The position numbers and the translations under genes are program-made. 64,000 bases of DNA from Paraflavitalea soli (GTDB lineage Bacteria; Bacteroidota; Bacteroidia; Chitinophagales; Chitinophagaceae): positions 6,638,546-6,702,545 of the forward strand of contig NZ_CP032157.1 in the NCBI RefSeq assembly GCF_003555545.1, in the 5' to 3' direction. Positions 16,234 through 25,372 of the stretch are shown one piece after another. Every line of letters begins with the position of its first letter. Position 1 is the first letter of the stretch. The notes below the pieces were generated by a model. The model was not told the origin of the DNA and ran no database searches. It saw only the letters and a list, made by a program, of their open reading frames with translations.

Positions 16234-16235
16234 TG
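16228..16235 (+). promoter_or_regulatory. -7 promoter box of frr, inside the heptad array
   Basis: TAcaTTTG is a full match to TAnnTTTG, 23 bases before the frr ATG. It overlaps the last heptad of the array. Confidence 0.6.
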
Positions 16236-16258
16236 CAGCGCATCAATATTCATACATT

Positions 16259-16822
16259 ATGTCAGACGAGTTAAATATAATTGAAGAAACTGCGCTGGAG
16301 TCCATGGATAAGGCCATCAGCCACCTGGAAACAGAATTGATCAAGGTAAGGGCCGGCAAAGCCAACCCCAATATTGTAGATGGTATCGTAGTAGATTATT
16401 ATGGAACGCCTACCCCCATCAACCAGATCGGTAACGTAACGGTAGCCGATGCGCGTACCCTGAATATACAGCCCTGGGAAAAGAATATGCTGCAGCCTAT
16501 CGAGCGAGCTATCATCAACTCCAATATTGGCATCACTCCCCAGAATGATGGCAACATCATTCGCCTGTTCATGCCGCCTTTAACGGAAGAACGCCGCAAG
16601 CAGCTGGTAAAAACGGCGCAAGGTGAGGGAGAACATTCTAAAGTTTCCATCCGCAACATTCGCCGTGATGCTATTGAACAAGTAAGGAAACTGCAAAAAA
16701 ATGGCCTGAGCGAAGATGTGGCCAAGGACGCTGAAAAGAATATCCAGGAAATGACCGACAAATACATTTTACTGGTCGACAAACATCTTTCGGCTAAAGA
16801 AAAAGAGATCATGACTGTATAG
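16259..16822 (+). CDS. frr: Ribosome recycling factor
   Basis: Cytoplasmic factor that splits post-termination ribosomes together with EF-G. At 187 residues it is full length. It shows the conserved VRAGKANP segment, the hinge region with YGTPTPINQIGNV, the PPLTEERRKQLVK stretch and the C-terminal helix of the three-helix bundle. It has its own promoter and a strong terminator, so it is monocistronic. Confidence 0.98.
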   Translation: MSDELNIIEETALESMDKAISHLETELIKVRAGKANPNIVDGIVVDYYGTPTPINQIGNVTVADARTLNIQPWEKNMLQPIERAIINSNIGITPQNDGNIIRLFMPPLTEERRKQLVKTAQGEGEHSKVSIRNIRRDAIEQVRKLQKNGLSEDVAKDAEKNIQEMTDKYILLVDKHLSAKEKEIMTV

Positions 16823-16848
16823 TTTTTTTACTATTCAGAAAATATACC

Positions 16849-16882
16849 AGCCATCCCCACTTTTAGCGGGATGGCTTTTTTT
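16849..16882 (+). terminator. Terminator of frr
   Basis: AGCCATCCC and GGGATGGCT pair over 9 bp, followed by seven T's. Confidence 0.92.
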
Positions 16883-16946
16883 ATGGGCATACCGGCTTTT
16901 TTATGAACATAAAATATAATACCTTAATTGTCTCAAACATTAACCT

Positions 16947-17708
16947 ATGGGCAGGATCAGACTGGCAGATATCTCCACAAGGGCGCCGAAAGACTTTGAC
17001 AAGGAAACCACGAAAGCAAAAACACAGGAGATCCTGGGCCAGCTGGATGAGCTGCAAAACCTGCTCTATGCGGAGTCGAAATATGCCATACTGGTTATTT
17101 TACAGGGACCTGATGCCAGTGGCAAGGATGGTGTGATCCGCAATGTATTCACCTCCATGAACCCACAGGGTATTACGGTAAAATCATTCAAAACGCCCAC
17201 AGCTGCGGAGTTGAGCCACGATTTTCTGTGGCGTGTACATGAAGCAGCGCCTGCCAAAGGTATGGTACAGGTATTCAACCGCTCACAATACGAGGATATA
17301 CTGATTACGCGGGTACATAAATGGATCGATGATGACATGGCGAAAAAGCGCATGAAGGCGATCAATGATTTTGAAAAGTTGTTGGAGGAGCACAACAATA
17401 CGCAGATACTGAAATTTTACCTGCATGTGTCGCCCGAAGAGCAGCAGGAGCGGCTGCAGGAGCGCATTAAGGACCGTACCAAGCAATGGAAGTACAATGA
17501 AAATGACTTTGCAGAAGCGAAGCTGCTGAAAGAATACCGGAGCGCCTACGAAGATTGTTTTGAATATTGTAATGATATCCCCTGGACGATTGTACCAGCC
17601 GATCAAAACTGGTACAAAGAATATATTATAGCCTCTACACTCTTAGCTACATTAAAGAAACTGGACATGAAATTTCCCGGGTTGAAGAAAAGCAACCAGG
17701 GATATTAA
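16947..17708 (+). CDS. PPK2-family polyphosphate kinase
   Basis: Enzyme of the PPK2 family that moves phosphate between polyphosphate and nucleotides (NDP or NMP). It is 253 residues long. Walker A is GPDASGKDG at 54-62, the Walker B region is FNRSQYEDI, and the lid module has KDRTKQWKYNENDF. The end segment NWYKEYIIASTLL is typical for the family. Whether it works on ADP/GDP (class I) or AMP/ADP (classes II/III) cannot be decided by eye. Cytoplasmic. It is not linked to a ppk1 gene here. Confidence 0.95.
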   Translation: MGRIRLADISTRAPKDFDKETTKAKTQEILGQLDELQNLLYAESKYAILVILQGPDASGKDGVIRNVFTSMNPQGITVKSFKTPTAAELSHDFLWRVHEAAPAKGMVQVFNRSQYEDILITRVHKWIDDDMAKKRMKAINDFEKLLEEHNNTQILKFYLHVSPEEQQERLQERIKDRTKQWKYNENDFAEAKLLKEYRSAYEDCFEYCNDIPWTIVPADQNWYKEYIIASTLLATLKKLDMKFPGLKKSNQGY

Positions 17709-17879
17709 CTGATGTATCCCGCCAACGTACAGGCATACCTGTTTGCAGGCATTGCCGGGATGGCTATGCATTAGACCGACGGATTAATTTTGTCATGGAT
17801 AAGTAATTGCCATTGTGATTTATTATATATTATTTAATTTGCTATAGTTTTTATTTCCTAACCGTTAAAAACAACTGAC
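17709..17879. other. Short gap with small stem-loops
   Basis: ATCCCG and CGGGAT can enclose a smaller ACAGG/CCTGT hairpin between 17717 and 17762. It has no good T tract, so a terminator role for the PPK2 gene is only possible. Confidence 0.3.
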
Positions 17880-18308
17880 ATGGGATTTATCAAAGAGTTC
17901 AAAGAGTTTGCAATTAAAGGAAATGTTATTGATCTGGCTGTGGGCGTGATCATTGGCGGGGCTTTTGGAAAGATCATCGATTCAGTGATCAAGGATCTGG
18001 TGATGCCATTGGTGGCGGCGGTTGTAGGGGCGCCTGATTTCAGTAATGCCTACCTGCCGTTGAAAGCGGGAATACCCACTAACCTTGCTTTGGCTGAAGC
18101 ACAGAAGTTGGGACCTGTGTTTGCTTATGGTAATTTCATTACTGTTGCTATTAACTTCTTTTTATTGGCCATTGTTATTTTCCTCATGGTTAAAGCGATC
18201 AATTCCATGAAGCGTAAACAGGAAGCTGTACCTGCTGCTCCCACACCCCCTACTGCAACCGAACAGTTACTGGCAGAGATACGCGACGAGTTAAAGAAAA
18301 AGGGTTAA
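17880..18308 (+). CDS. mscL: Large-conductance mechanosensitive channel
   Basis: Inner-membrane pore that opens under hypo-osmotic shock; it acts as a homopentamer. The 142 residues include the conserved amphipathic N terminus ([20 protein letters not shown]), the pore-lining TM1 with the [11 protein letters not shown] glycines, TM2 (about 83-104, [18 protein letters not shown]) and a charged C-terminal bundle. It is a close, full-length match to the family. Confidence 0.97.
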   Translation: MGFIKEFKEFAIKGNVIDLAVGVIIGGAFGKIIDSVIKDLVMPLVAAVVGAPDFSNAYLPLKAGIPTNLALAEAQKLGPVFAYGNFITVAINFFLLAIVIFLMVKAINSMKRKQEAVPAAPTPPTATEQLLAEIRDELKKKG

Positions 18309-18378
18309 ATGCGCGTTTATCCCGGGCATTTTGAGTATCTTCAAAATAGCCTTATTCCAAACCAAACTACCATATAAT

Positions 18379-19422
18379 ATGAGAAAATTGCTTTTACTCA
18401 CGGTATTCAGTGTGTCCTGCCTGATCACCTGGGGACAGGACGCAGGCGTAAAAGATATGAAATCGCAGTCGGATAAAACGCTGGTAAATGATACATCTCA
18501 TCATTCAGGCTGGAAAAAAGGTGGCTTGTTCACACTTAACGTAGGCCAGGGCGGTAGCAAGAACTGGGCAGCTGGTGCCGAAAAGTTCTCTTTTACTACT
18601 GCTGCCTATCTCAGTGTTTATGCAAATAAGAAAGCCGGAAAATTCTATTGGAATAATAACCTCGATCTGGGATACGCTATGGTCAATACCACTTCACAGG
18701 GTGTACGGAAGACCGATGATAAGATCGACCTGTACAGCAAAGCTGGTTATGAACTGTCCAAAAGTCTGAGTGTAGCTGGTGTGGTCAACTTCAGGAGCCA
18801 GTTTACCGACGGGTTTGATTATGATTACCGGGGCAAAGGATACAAACGCAGGATTTCCGGTTTCTTTGCTCCCGCTTACCTGGTAGTAGCGCCGGGTCTC
18901 GACTGGCATCCTACCGACTATTTCAGTGTTTTTCTTTCTCCCATTTCTGCCCGTTGGGTATTTGTTACCAATGAGCCCAAGAGCTACTATTATCCTGCCG
19001 GTGATCCCGGACCGGATGGCGGTGGCTTTGAAGCTCCGCTTTCTACCTTTTATGGGGTAGATCCGGCACGTGAAGTAAAAGTGGAGGCCGGCGCCTACGC
19101 TTCCATCAACTTTAATAAGGAAATACTGAGAAACGTTTCCTTTAAAAGCCGTCTCGACCTGTATTCCAATTACCTCAAAACATACCGGTTTACCCCCACA
19201 GGCCCCGATCAGTTGCAGATAACTGAGGTGAGTGCCAAACCTCAGAATGTGGATGTGTTCTGGACCAACGCCATTGTGATGAAAGTGAATAAGTACCTGA
19301 ACGTTACTTATAATTTTGATCTTATATATGACGATGATGTGCGTCAGTTTGGCCCCAATGAAAATGCTGCCGGGGTCCAGTTAAGGTCATTATTGGCTGT
19401 GGGTTTTTCTGCTAAATTCTAA
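18379..19422 (+). CDS. DUF3078-like secreted/outer-membrane protein
   Basis: 347 residues with a signal peptide (MRKLLLLTVFSVSCLITWGQ). The mature part is rich in alternating aromatic and polar strands ending in an aromatic-rich stretch, as in outer-membrane barrels. The segment WKKGGLFTLNVGQGGSKNWAA resembles the start of the Bacteroidota DUF3078 family. The ATG at 18379 is preferred over an upstream TTG because it begins the signal peptide. Function unknown. Confidence 0.8.
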   Translation: MRKLLLLTVFSVSCLITWGQDAGVKDMKSQSDKTLVNDTSHHSGWKKGGLFTLNVGQGGSKNWAAGAEKFSFTTAAYLSVYANKKAGKFYWNNNLDLGYAMVNTTSQGVRKTDDKIDLYSKAGYELSKSLSVAGVVNFRSQFTDGFDYDYRGKGYKRRISGFFAPAYLVVAPGLDWHPTDYFSVFLSPISARWVFVTNEPKSYYYPAGDPGPDGGGFEAPLSTFYGVDPAREVKVEAGAYASINFNKEILRNVSFKSRLDLYSNYLKTYRFTPTGPDQLQITEVSAKPQNVDVFWTNAIVMKVNKYLNVTYNFDLIYDDDVRQFGPNENAAGVQLRSLLAVGFSAKF

Positions 19423-19458
19423 TCAGGGATTTGCTTACATTTGTCGTTCGCAGAATAG

Positions 19459-19546
19459 GTCAGAAAGACCGAAAGTCGGAAAGTCCGTAAGAAGCTACAA
19501 GGGTGTACTTCTTACGGACTTTCGGTCTCCCCGTCTTCCGGACTTG
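19459..19546. repeat. Inverted pair of octad-period arrays before scpA
   Basis: The left arm 19459-19490 is four 8-mers (GTCAGAAA, GACCGAAA, GTCGGAAA, GTCCGTAA). The right arm, about 19509-19546, is the same kind of word on the other strand (GACTTTCG, GTCTTCCG and relatives). The 16-base segments 19479-19494 and 19508-19523 are perfect reverse complements around a 13-base loop. A similar element is at 33710-33825. Confidence 0.8.
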
Positions 19547-19565
19547 TATTTTTAAAATATACCCA

Positions 19566-20483
19566 GTGAATCAATCCAGTTACCAGATTAAGTTGCCACA
19601 GTTTGAAGGGCCTTTTGACCTCCTGTTATTCTTTATTGAGCGGGACGAACTGGATATTTATAATATACCTATTACCAAGATCATCAAGGACTTCATGGAT
19701 TATATCCATGGCGAGGATGGATTGAATATTGAGCTGTCCAGTGAATTTATCCTGTTTGTATCTACCCTCATGCGCATCAAGGCCAAAATGTTGTTACCGC
19801 GCAAGGAAATAGATGCGCAGGGGAATGAGATCGATCCACGGCAGGAATTGATTGACAAGATCCTGGAATACAAACGCTTTAAGGAGGCTTCGGCGAGAAT
19901 GGCCGAAATGGAAGCTATCCGGATGCTAATGGTAAGGCGTGGTAACCTGCAGAAAGACTTGTCTTCTATTGGTGAGGAAACCGGTGAAGGCACTGAAATA
20001 CAGACTATTACCCTTTTCAAATTGATGAAGACGTTTGAAAAGGTAATCAAGCGCCTGGAACAGCGCAACCTCAAGCCGGTTCATACCGTGGTGCGTTATA
20101 ATTACACCATGGACGAAAGCCGGGAATATATGCTTAGTTCGGTGAAGCGGGAAAAGGTGATGTCTTTTGAAAAGATTTTCGACATCTGCCAGGACCGTAT
20201 CCATGCTATTTTCCTTTTTCTTTCCATGCTCGAGCTGGTACAAATGAAGTACATGACCCTCATGGTAGGGGAAGGCCGCAATAACTTCATTCTCGAATTC
20301 AACGAACACCGCGAAGAAGATCCCATTTTTGATATGATGACACTAGGCAAGGAACCTTCGGCAGGCGAAACGCCTATTGGCGGATTGTTTGGAAATGGCC
20401 CCGTTACAGACGAAGGTTCTGATGAAGAGCCACCTGCTGACGAACCGGCTGCCGATGAGCCTTCCGCAGACGAAACGGAGTAA
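19566..20483 (+). CDS. scpA: Segregation and condensation protein A
   Basis: Kleisin subunit that bridges SMC heads and binds ScpB for chromosome condensation. The N-terminal domain has YQIKLPQFEGPFDLLLFFI, diagnostic for ScpA, followed by the RIKAKMLLP segment and a C-terminal winged helix. The final 40 residues form an acidic Pro/Ala/Glu tail with a DEPxADE repeat. The GTG start at 19566 is chosen because the upstream in-frame codons (from 19503) are octad-repeat DNA. A TAttTTTA box at 19547-19554 could be its promoter. Confidence 0.93.
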   Translation: MNQSSYQIKLPQFEGPFDLLLFFIERDELDIYNIPITKIIKDFMDYIHGEDGLNIELSSEFILFVSTLMRIKAKMLLPRKEIDAQGNEIDPRQELIDKILEYKRFKEASARMAEMEAIRMLMVRRGNLQKDLSSIGEETGEGTEIQTITLFKLMKTFEKVIKRLEQRNLKPVHTVVRYNYTMDESREYMLSSVKREKVMSFEKIFDICQDRIHAIFLFLSMLELVQMKYMTLMVGEGRNNFILEFNEHREEDPIFDMMTLGKEPSAGETPIGGLFGNGPVTDEGSDEEPPADEPAADEPSADETE

Positions 20484-20500
20484 ATATTCCTTTTACATTA

Positions 20501-21142
20501 TTAATTGAAGATCCATAACAGTATTGGCCGCGGTGATCCATCGATCGTTGCGGCCAGTTTTTTTAAGAAATCGGGAGCTACAGTTGGGCAGCCATCACTC
20601 TGGCAAATAGGGTAAGGATCCACCTCTGCTGCCGGTACACATTCGTGGGAATGCAATACCACAAACCTTTTGAAGGCATTGCTGTTGGTGGAGTCCTGAC
20701 CGTGTAACTTATAAGCCAGTCCAAACCGGCCCTTGTAAGAAGCGCCCACTTTGTACCTGCCCAGCGATGTACAGCCGCAACCCACTTCATTGCCATAGCG
20801 GCGGCCATTGAGCCATTCCTCATTGCACCGTCCGTGGGTTACCAATCCTCCACTTGTGATAGCATCCTTTTTCAGATCATATACGAATAGCCTGTTTTTC
20901 CCCGACTCAATGCTCATGTCGATGAGGAAACATACATCGGCATTGCATTTATTCCTGATAGCATACGCTCTGGCCTGGGCTGCCCGGGAAGACAATTTGA
21001 GCAGCAGCTTCTTGTGCAGCGTAGCGGCCACATCGCGGTTGACTGTTTTATAAACAGGTTTCATTTTGGAATAATACCAGGCAGCACTGGCCAGTACAAA
21101 CAAAAGGATCGTGGCCAGGGCCACCAGCAGGAAACGTTTCAT
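20501..21142 (-). CDS. Murein L,D-transpeptidase catalytic-domain-like protein
   Basis: 213-residue envelope protein with an N-terminal membrane anchor or signal (about residues 4-25). The catalytic end matches the L,D-transpeptidase style: VVLHSHECVP followed by SDGCPTVAPDF, with the presumed nucleophile C185 and the histidine upstream. Such enzymes cross-link or trim peptidoglycan in the periplasm. It also has several other cysteines (VGCGCTS). It is the next gene after dxs on the same strand, but a terminator-like hairpin separates them. Confidence 0.85.
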   Translation of the reverse strand: MKRFLLVALATILLFVLASAAWYYSKMKPVYKTVNRDVAATLHKKLLLKLSSRAAQARAYAIRNKCNADVCFLIDMSIESGKNRLFVYDLKKDAITSGGLVTHGRCNEEWLNGRRYGNEVGCGCTSLGRYKVGASYKGRFGLAYKLHGQDSTNSNAFKRFVVLHSHECVPAAEVDPYPICQSDGCPTVAPDFLKKLAATIDGSPRPILLWIFN

Positions 21143-21236
21143 GATAAATGGGGTTATGGCAAAGGATCAGATGCCATACTAACGCCTCTCCATAAAAGAC
21201 TGGTTAGAAATTGCTGTTAAAGATTCCTGAAAAGGA

Positions 21237-21272
21237 ACCGGCCCCGATTCATGGTACTGAACCGGGGCCGGT
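21237..21272 (-). terminator. GC-rich hairpin after dxs
   Basis: ACCGGCCCCG and CGGGGCCGGT form a perfect 10-bp stem 28 bases after the dxs stop. The following T tract on the minus strand is short (TCCTTTTC), so termination efficiency is uncertain. Confidence 0.7.
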
Positions 21273-21299
21273 AATATAATTAGTCTACGCTTGTAGTTA

Positions 21300-23231
21300 T
21301 CATTGCAATAACGTACCTACCGTCACCTTATCTTTCATCATTTCCCGCACTGTTTGTGCAATGCCGGCTGCATCATAGCCACACTCACGGTGCAATTCTT
21401 TGAGGGAGCCATGCTCTACCAAACGATCGGGGATACCCAGCATTTTCACAGTAGCATGGTAGTTGTGTTGAGCCATGAATTCCAATACTGCACTGCCCAT
21501 GCCTCCCACGATAGTGCCATCTTCAACGGTGAGCACTTTAGCATATTTTTTGAATACTTCGTGTAAAAGGGCTTCGTCCAGCGGTTTGGCAAAGCGCATA
21601 TCATAATGCGCCGGGTTCAGGCCCTCTGTCTTCAGCTCACGGATGGCGGTGGTCGCAAAATTACCAGGATGGCCAAGGGTAAGAATGGCGATATCGTCCC
21701 CGTCTTTCAGCTTTCTGCCCTTACCGATGGTGATCTCTTCAAAGGGTGTTTTCCAATCGGGCATTACACCTTCTCCACGTGGATAGCGGATCACAAAAGG
21801 ATGATTGTTGGTCTCCAACTGAGCAGTATACATCAGGTTACGCAATTCGCTTTCATTCATCGGTGCGCTGATCACCATATGAGGAATGCAACGGAAATAA
21901 GGAATATCATAGGCCCCATGGTGAGTGGGCCCGTCTTCTCCTACCAGTCCTGCACGGTCCAGGCAGAAGATCACCGGCAGCTTTTGTATGGCTACATCAT
22001 GTACCACCTGGTCATACGCTCGTTGCATAAAGGAGGAGTAGATATTGCAAAATACCTTCAATCCCTGTGTTGCCATACCGGCACTCAGTGTTACAGCGTG
22101 TTGTTCGCAAATGCCTACATCAATTGCGCGATCCGGCATCTGCTCCATCATGAATTTGAGGGAAGAGCCGGAAGGCATGGCTGGTGTAATACCGAATATG
22201 TTTTTGTTCTTTTCTGCCAGTTCTATAATAGTATGTCCAAATACATCCTGGTATTTGGGGGGCTGTTTGGTTTCAAAGGTCTTTTTATAGATCTCGCCGG
22301 TGATCTTGTCAAACAGGCCGGGCGCATGCCATTTGGTTTGGTCTTTTTCGGCCAGTGAATAACCCTTGCCCTTCACGGTTATGATATGTAATATTTTGGG
22401 GCCGGGAATCTTCTTCAGGTCTTGCAGGGTATCTACCAGCTTGGTGATATTGTGTCCGTCAATAGGACCAAAATAACGCAGCTTCAATGCCTCAAACAGG
22501 TTGCTGCTTTTGTTGACAAATCCTTTCACACTGTGCTCCAGCTTACTGGCCATATCACGGGTGAATTTCTTACCTACCGGTAATTTGCCCAGCGCCTTCC
22601 AGATATCATCTTTCAGGCGGTTGTAAGTATGTGAGGTGGAGATGTCCGTGAGGTATTCCCGGAGAGCGCCCACATTGGGGTCGATGCTCATGTTGTTATC
22701 ATTCAGGATAATGAGCATATCGGCATCGGTTACCCCGGCATGGTTCATCGCTTCAAAGGCCATACCGGCTGTCATGGAACCGTCGCCAATAACGGCTACC
22801 GACTTACGGTTCTCGCCCTTGTGCCTGGCAGCTATGGCCATACCCAGTGCCGCAGAAATAGAAGTAGAAGAATGCCCTACGCCAAAAGTGTCGTATTCAC
22901 TTTCACTGCGTTTGGGAAAACCGCTCAGGCCGTTGTATTTCCTGTTGGAACTGAAATTGTCTTTGCGGCCGGTCAATATTTTATGGCCATAAGCCTGGTG
23001 GCCTACATCCCATACGAGCTGATCATAAGGGGTATTGTAGATATAATGCAGGGCTACAGAAAGTTCTACTACGCCTAAACTGGCGCCAAAGTGGCCACCG
23101 TGAACGCTTACTACGTCAATGATATACTGACGTAATTCATCACACAGTTGATGCAGCTGTTCTCTGCTGAGCTGCTTTACATCTGCCGGTGATTCGATCA
23201 TTTTGAGTAAGGGGCCGGGAGCAATTTCCAT
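21300..23231 (-). CDS. dxs: 1-deoxy-D-xylulose-5-phosphate synthase
   Basis: First enzyme of the MEP isoprenoid pathway: pyruvate plus glyceraldehyde 3-phosphate gives DXP, with thiamine diphosphate. The 643 residues cover the full enzyme. The TPP motif is GDGSMTAGMAFEAMNHAG ending in NDNNMSI. The second domain has DRAGLVGEDGPTHHGAYD with the catalytic-region histidines. The C-terminal transketolase-type domain ends near residue 630. It is transcribed from its own -7 box and ends in a GC-rich hairpin. Confidence 0.97.
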   Translation of the reverse strand: MEIAPGPLLKMIESPADVKQLSREQLHQLCDELRQYIIDVVSVHGGHFGASLGVVELSVALHYIYNTPYDQLVWDVGHQAYGHKILTGRKDNFSSNRKYNGLSGFPKRSESEYDTFGVGHSSTSISAALGMAIAARHKGENRKSVAVIGDGSMTAGMAFEAMNHAGVTDADMLIILNDNNMSIDPNVGALREYLTDISTSHTYNRLKDDIWKALGKLPVGKKFTRDMASKLEHSVKGFVNKSSNLFEALKLRYFGPIDGHNITKLVDTLQDLKKIPGPKILHIITVKGKGYSLAEKDQTKWHAPGLFDKITGEIYKKTFETKQPPKYQDVFGHTIIELAEKNKNIFGITPAMPSGSSLKFMMEQMPDRAIDVGICEQHAVTLSAGMATQGLKVFCNIYSSFMQRAYDQVVHDVAIQKLPVIFCLDRAGLVGEDGPTHHGAYDIPYFRCIPHMVISAPMNESELRNLMYTAQLETNNHPFVIRYPRGEGVMPDWKTPFEEITIGKGRKLKDGDDIAILTLGHPGNFATTAIRELKTEGLNPAHYDMRFAKPLDEALLHEVFKKYAKVLTVEDGTIVGGMGSAVLEFMAQHNYHATVKMLGIPDRLVEHGSLKELHRECGYDAAGIAQTVREMMKDKVTVGTLLQ

Positions 23232-23250
23232 CGGGAGAAAATTTATGCCC

Positions 23251-23258
23251 CAAAAATA
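23251..23258 (-). promoter_or_regulatory. -7 promoter box of dxs
   Basis: TAttTTTG on the minus strand is a full match to TAnnTTTG, 19 bases before the dxs ATG. Confidence 0.6.
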
Positions 23259-23489
23259 CTACTTTATCGCTTGAAATTCAGGGAATCCGGCTTTCCCTGG
23301 CCGGATAGCCCATTTCGATGGCGCCGGCTATTTTATACAGGATTGGAATATAGGCTGCAATTTGATATATTCGATTGATTTTTAATAGAATGATGTACAT
23401 TGAGCCGCAAAAAGGGTGGTATTCGCATGCCGATAGCCCGGCTTTTAAGCCATATATCCAAAATACGGTAGGAGGGCTACCCAAATGTA

Positions 23490-23497
23490 TAGTTTTG
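23490..23497 (+). promoter_or_regulatory. -7 promoter box of the second LytS/LytTR operon
   Basis: TAgtTTTG is a full match to TAnnTTTG, 19 bases before the kinase ATG. No clear -33 TTTG is visible. Confidence 0.6.
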
Positions 23498-23516
23498 CTT
23501 AGACCCAAATTCTGAG

Positions 23517-24563
23517 ATGGCGAAAAGAAATTCATATTACTGGCTTTGCCAGATAGGTGGCTGGGGCCTGGTAGGGCTTTCCATGTTGTTCTATGCTTTT
23601 ACATTCAAAGAGGAAATATCCAACGCATATCTCTACCGGATACTCATCTACATTGTATCGGGTATTGTAAGCACCCATATTTTGCGGGAGTTTCTTAAAC
23701 GTACCAATTGGTTGCTACTGCCCATTGAAAAGATGGTAACCCGGTTGGCCGCCGCTGTGATCATTACCAGTATTCTTTATGGCTTGCTGGTATTGGGAGC
23801 TTATGAAGCATTCAAATTCGAGAACAAGAATAAGCTCGATTTCTCCACCCGCCTGTTTGCCAACGTGCTGAACATTGGTATTTTCATGATCCCCTGGATC
23901 CTGCTGTATTATTTCTACCATTACATTGAAAAAAGCCGTCGTCAGCAGGTAGATACCTTAAAGCTCGAATCGCTGGTAAAAGAGCTGGAACTAAAGACCA
24001 TCAAGTCCCATATCAATCCGCATTTTATTTTTAACGCGCTCAATAGCATACGGGCACTGATCGATGAAAATCCCAATCGCGCCAGGAATGCCATTACCGA
24101 ATTAAGTAATATCCTGCGCAGCAGCATGCAGGCCGAGAAACTGGAAACGGTTCCATTTGAGAAAGAGCTTAACATTGTAAAAGATTACCTCGCGCTGGAA
24201 TACATACGTTTTGAAGACCGCCTTCGTATTGAGTACCAGATAGATGAAGATACGCTCGACCAGCCTGTGCCTCCCATGATGTTACAAACCCTGGTAGAAA
24301 ATGCCATCAAACATGGCATCGGCAAGCAGATCAGCGGCGGTATTGTAAAAGTAGTTTCCGATTTCAGGAATGACTTCCATGAGCTTATTGTATTGAATTC
24401 AGGCTCTCTGAATGGGGGGCATTTGAATGGCGATGGATTTGGGCTCTCCAGTACTAAAAACAGGCTGCAGTTATTATTTGGTGAAAAAGCTAACTTTGAA
24501 ATCAAACAGGTAGATGCGGGATTGGTAGAAGCAAGGATCTTAATTCCTGTTGAAATAAAATAA
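23517..24563 (+). CDS. LytS-type sensor histidine kinase (second pair)
   Basis: 348-residue membrane kinase. Four hydrophobic segments (about 12-28, 40-55, 72-95 and 113-135) are followed by a coiled linker and the His-kinase segment SHINPHFIFNALNSI with phospho-acceptor H169. The ATPase part shows NAIKHGIG and GFGLSSTKNRLQLLFG. The sequence differs clearly from the kinase at 3791-4867 outside the motifs. It is followed after seven bases by its LytTR regulator. The signal sensed is unknown. Confidence 0.94.
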   Translation: MAKRNSYYWLCQIGGWGLVGLSMLFYAFTFKEEISNAYLYRILIYIVSGIVSTHILREFLKRTNWLLLPIEKMVTRLAAAVIITSILYGLLVLGAYEAFKFENKNKLDFSTRLFANVLNIGIFMIPWILLYYFYHYIEKSRRQQVDTLKLESLVKELELKTIKSHINPHFIFNALNSIRALIDENPNRARNAITELSNILRSSMQAEKLETVPFEKELNIVKDYLALEYIRFEDRLRIEYQIDEDTLDQPVPPMMLQTLVENAIKHGIGKQISGGIVKVVSDFRNDFHELIVLNSGSLNGGHLNGDGFGLSSTKNRLQLLFGEKANFEIKQVDAGLVEARILIPVEIK

Positions 24564-24570
24564 TGGACGT

Positions 24571-25305
24571 ATGATCAAAGCGATTATTATTGATGATGAA
24601 AGGCTTGCCAGGAATGAACTGAAGAAGCTGTTGATGGAATTTCCTGAAATTGAAGTGGTGGCAGAAGCAGCCAATGCAGGAGAAGGTATTGAAAAGATAG
24701 AACATATCAATCCCGACCTCGTATTCCTTGATATTCAAATGCCTGGTAAAACAGGTTTTGATATGCTGTCCGAACTGGACAGGACTCCCAATGTGATCTT
24801 CACTACGGCGTATGATGAATATGCCCTCAAAGCTTTTGAGGTCAATGCACTCGACTACCTGCTGAAGCCGGTAGAGCCCAAGAGGCTGGCAGATGCCATC
24901 CAAAAACTGCATATGCAGGATGAGCGGGGAGAGACGAATCCTTTGCCGCTCAACGTGAATCGTTCCATACTCAGTGAAAATGACCAGGTGTTTGTAAAGG
25001 ATGGTGAGCGTTGCTGGTTTGTGAAACTGTCGGATATCCGTTTGTTTGAAAGTGTGGGCAATTACGCTAAGGTATATTTCGGGCCCAATAAGCCCCTCAT
25101 CTTAAAATCGCTCAATGCCCTGGAAGAAAGGCTGGATGAGAAAACTTTTTTCCGGGCCAACCGCAAGCATATTGTCAATCTCCGGTTGATTGATAAAATT
25201 GAACCTTATTTCAATGGCGGTTTGCTGCTGGAATTGAAGGGAGGCGAGAAAATTGAAGTGAGCCGTCGTCAAACGGTGAAGTTCAAAGAAATGATGAGCC
25301 TTTAG
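24571..25305 (+). CDS. LytTR-family response regulator (second pair)
   Basis: 244-residue DNA-binding regulator. The receiver domain has D8/D9, phospho-acceptor D54 in FLDIQMPG, FTTAYDEYA and the LLKPVEPKRL lysine. The LytTR domain occupies about 135-244 and contains FFRANRKHIVNL and the end segment SRRQTVKFKEMM. It is co-transcribed with the preceding kinase. A peptidase gene follows after 67 bases, possibly from its own promoter. Confidence 0.95.
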   Translation: MIKAIIIDDERLARNELKKLLMEFPEIEVVAEAANAGEGIEKIEHINPDLVFLDIQMPGKTGFDMLSELDRTPNVIFTTAYDEYALKAFEVNALDYLLKPVEPKRLADAIQKLHMQDERGETNPLPLNVNRSILSENDQVFVKDGERCWFVKLSDIRLFESVGNYAKVYFGPNKPLILKSLNALEERLDEKTFFRANRKHIVNLRLIDKIEPYFNGGLLLELKGGEKIEVSRRQTVKFKEMMSL

Positions 25306-25331
25306 CGATTCCCGATTAGGGATATAACATT

Positions 25332-25339
25332 TAGCATTG
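25332..25339 (+). promoter_or_regulatory. Possible -7 box of the M28 peptidase gene
   Basis: TAgcATTG matches seven of eight positions of TAnnTTTG, 33 bases before the peptidase ATG. Confidence 0.35.
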
Positions 25340-25372
25340 CTCCGCGCAACCTTAAACCTATTACACCACTAC

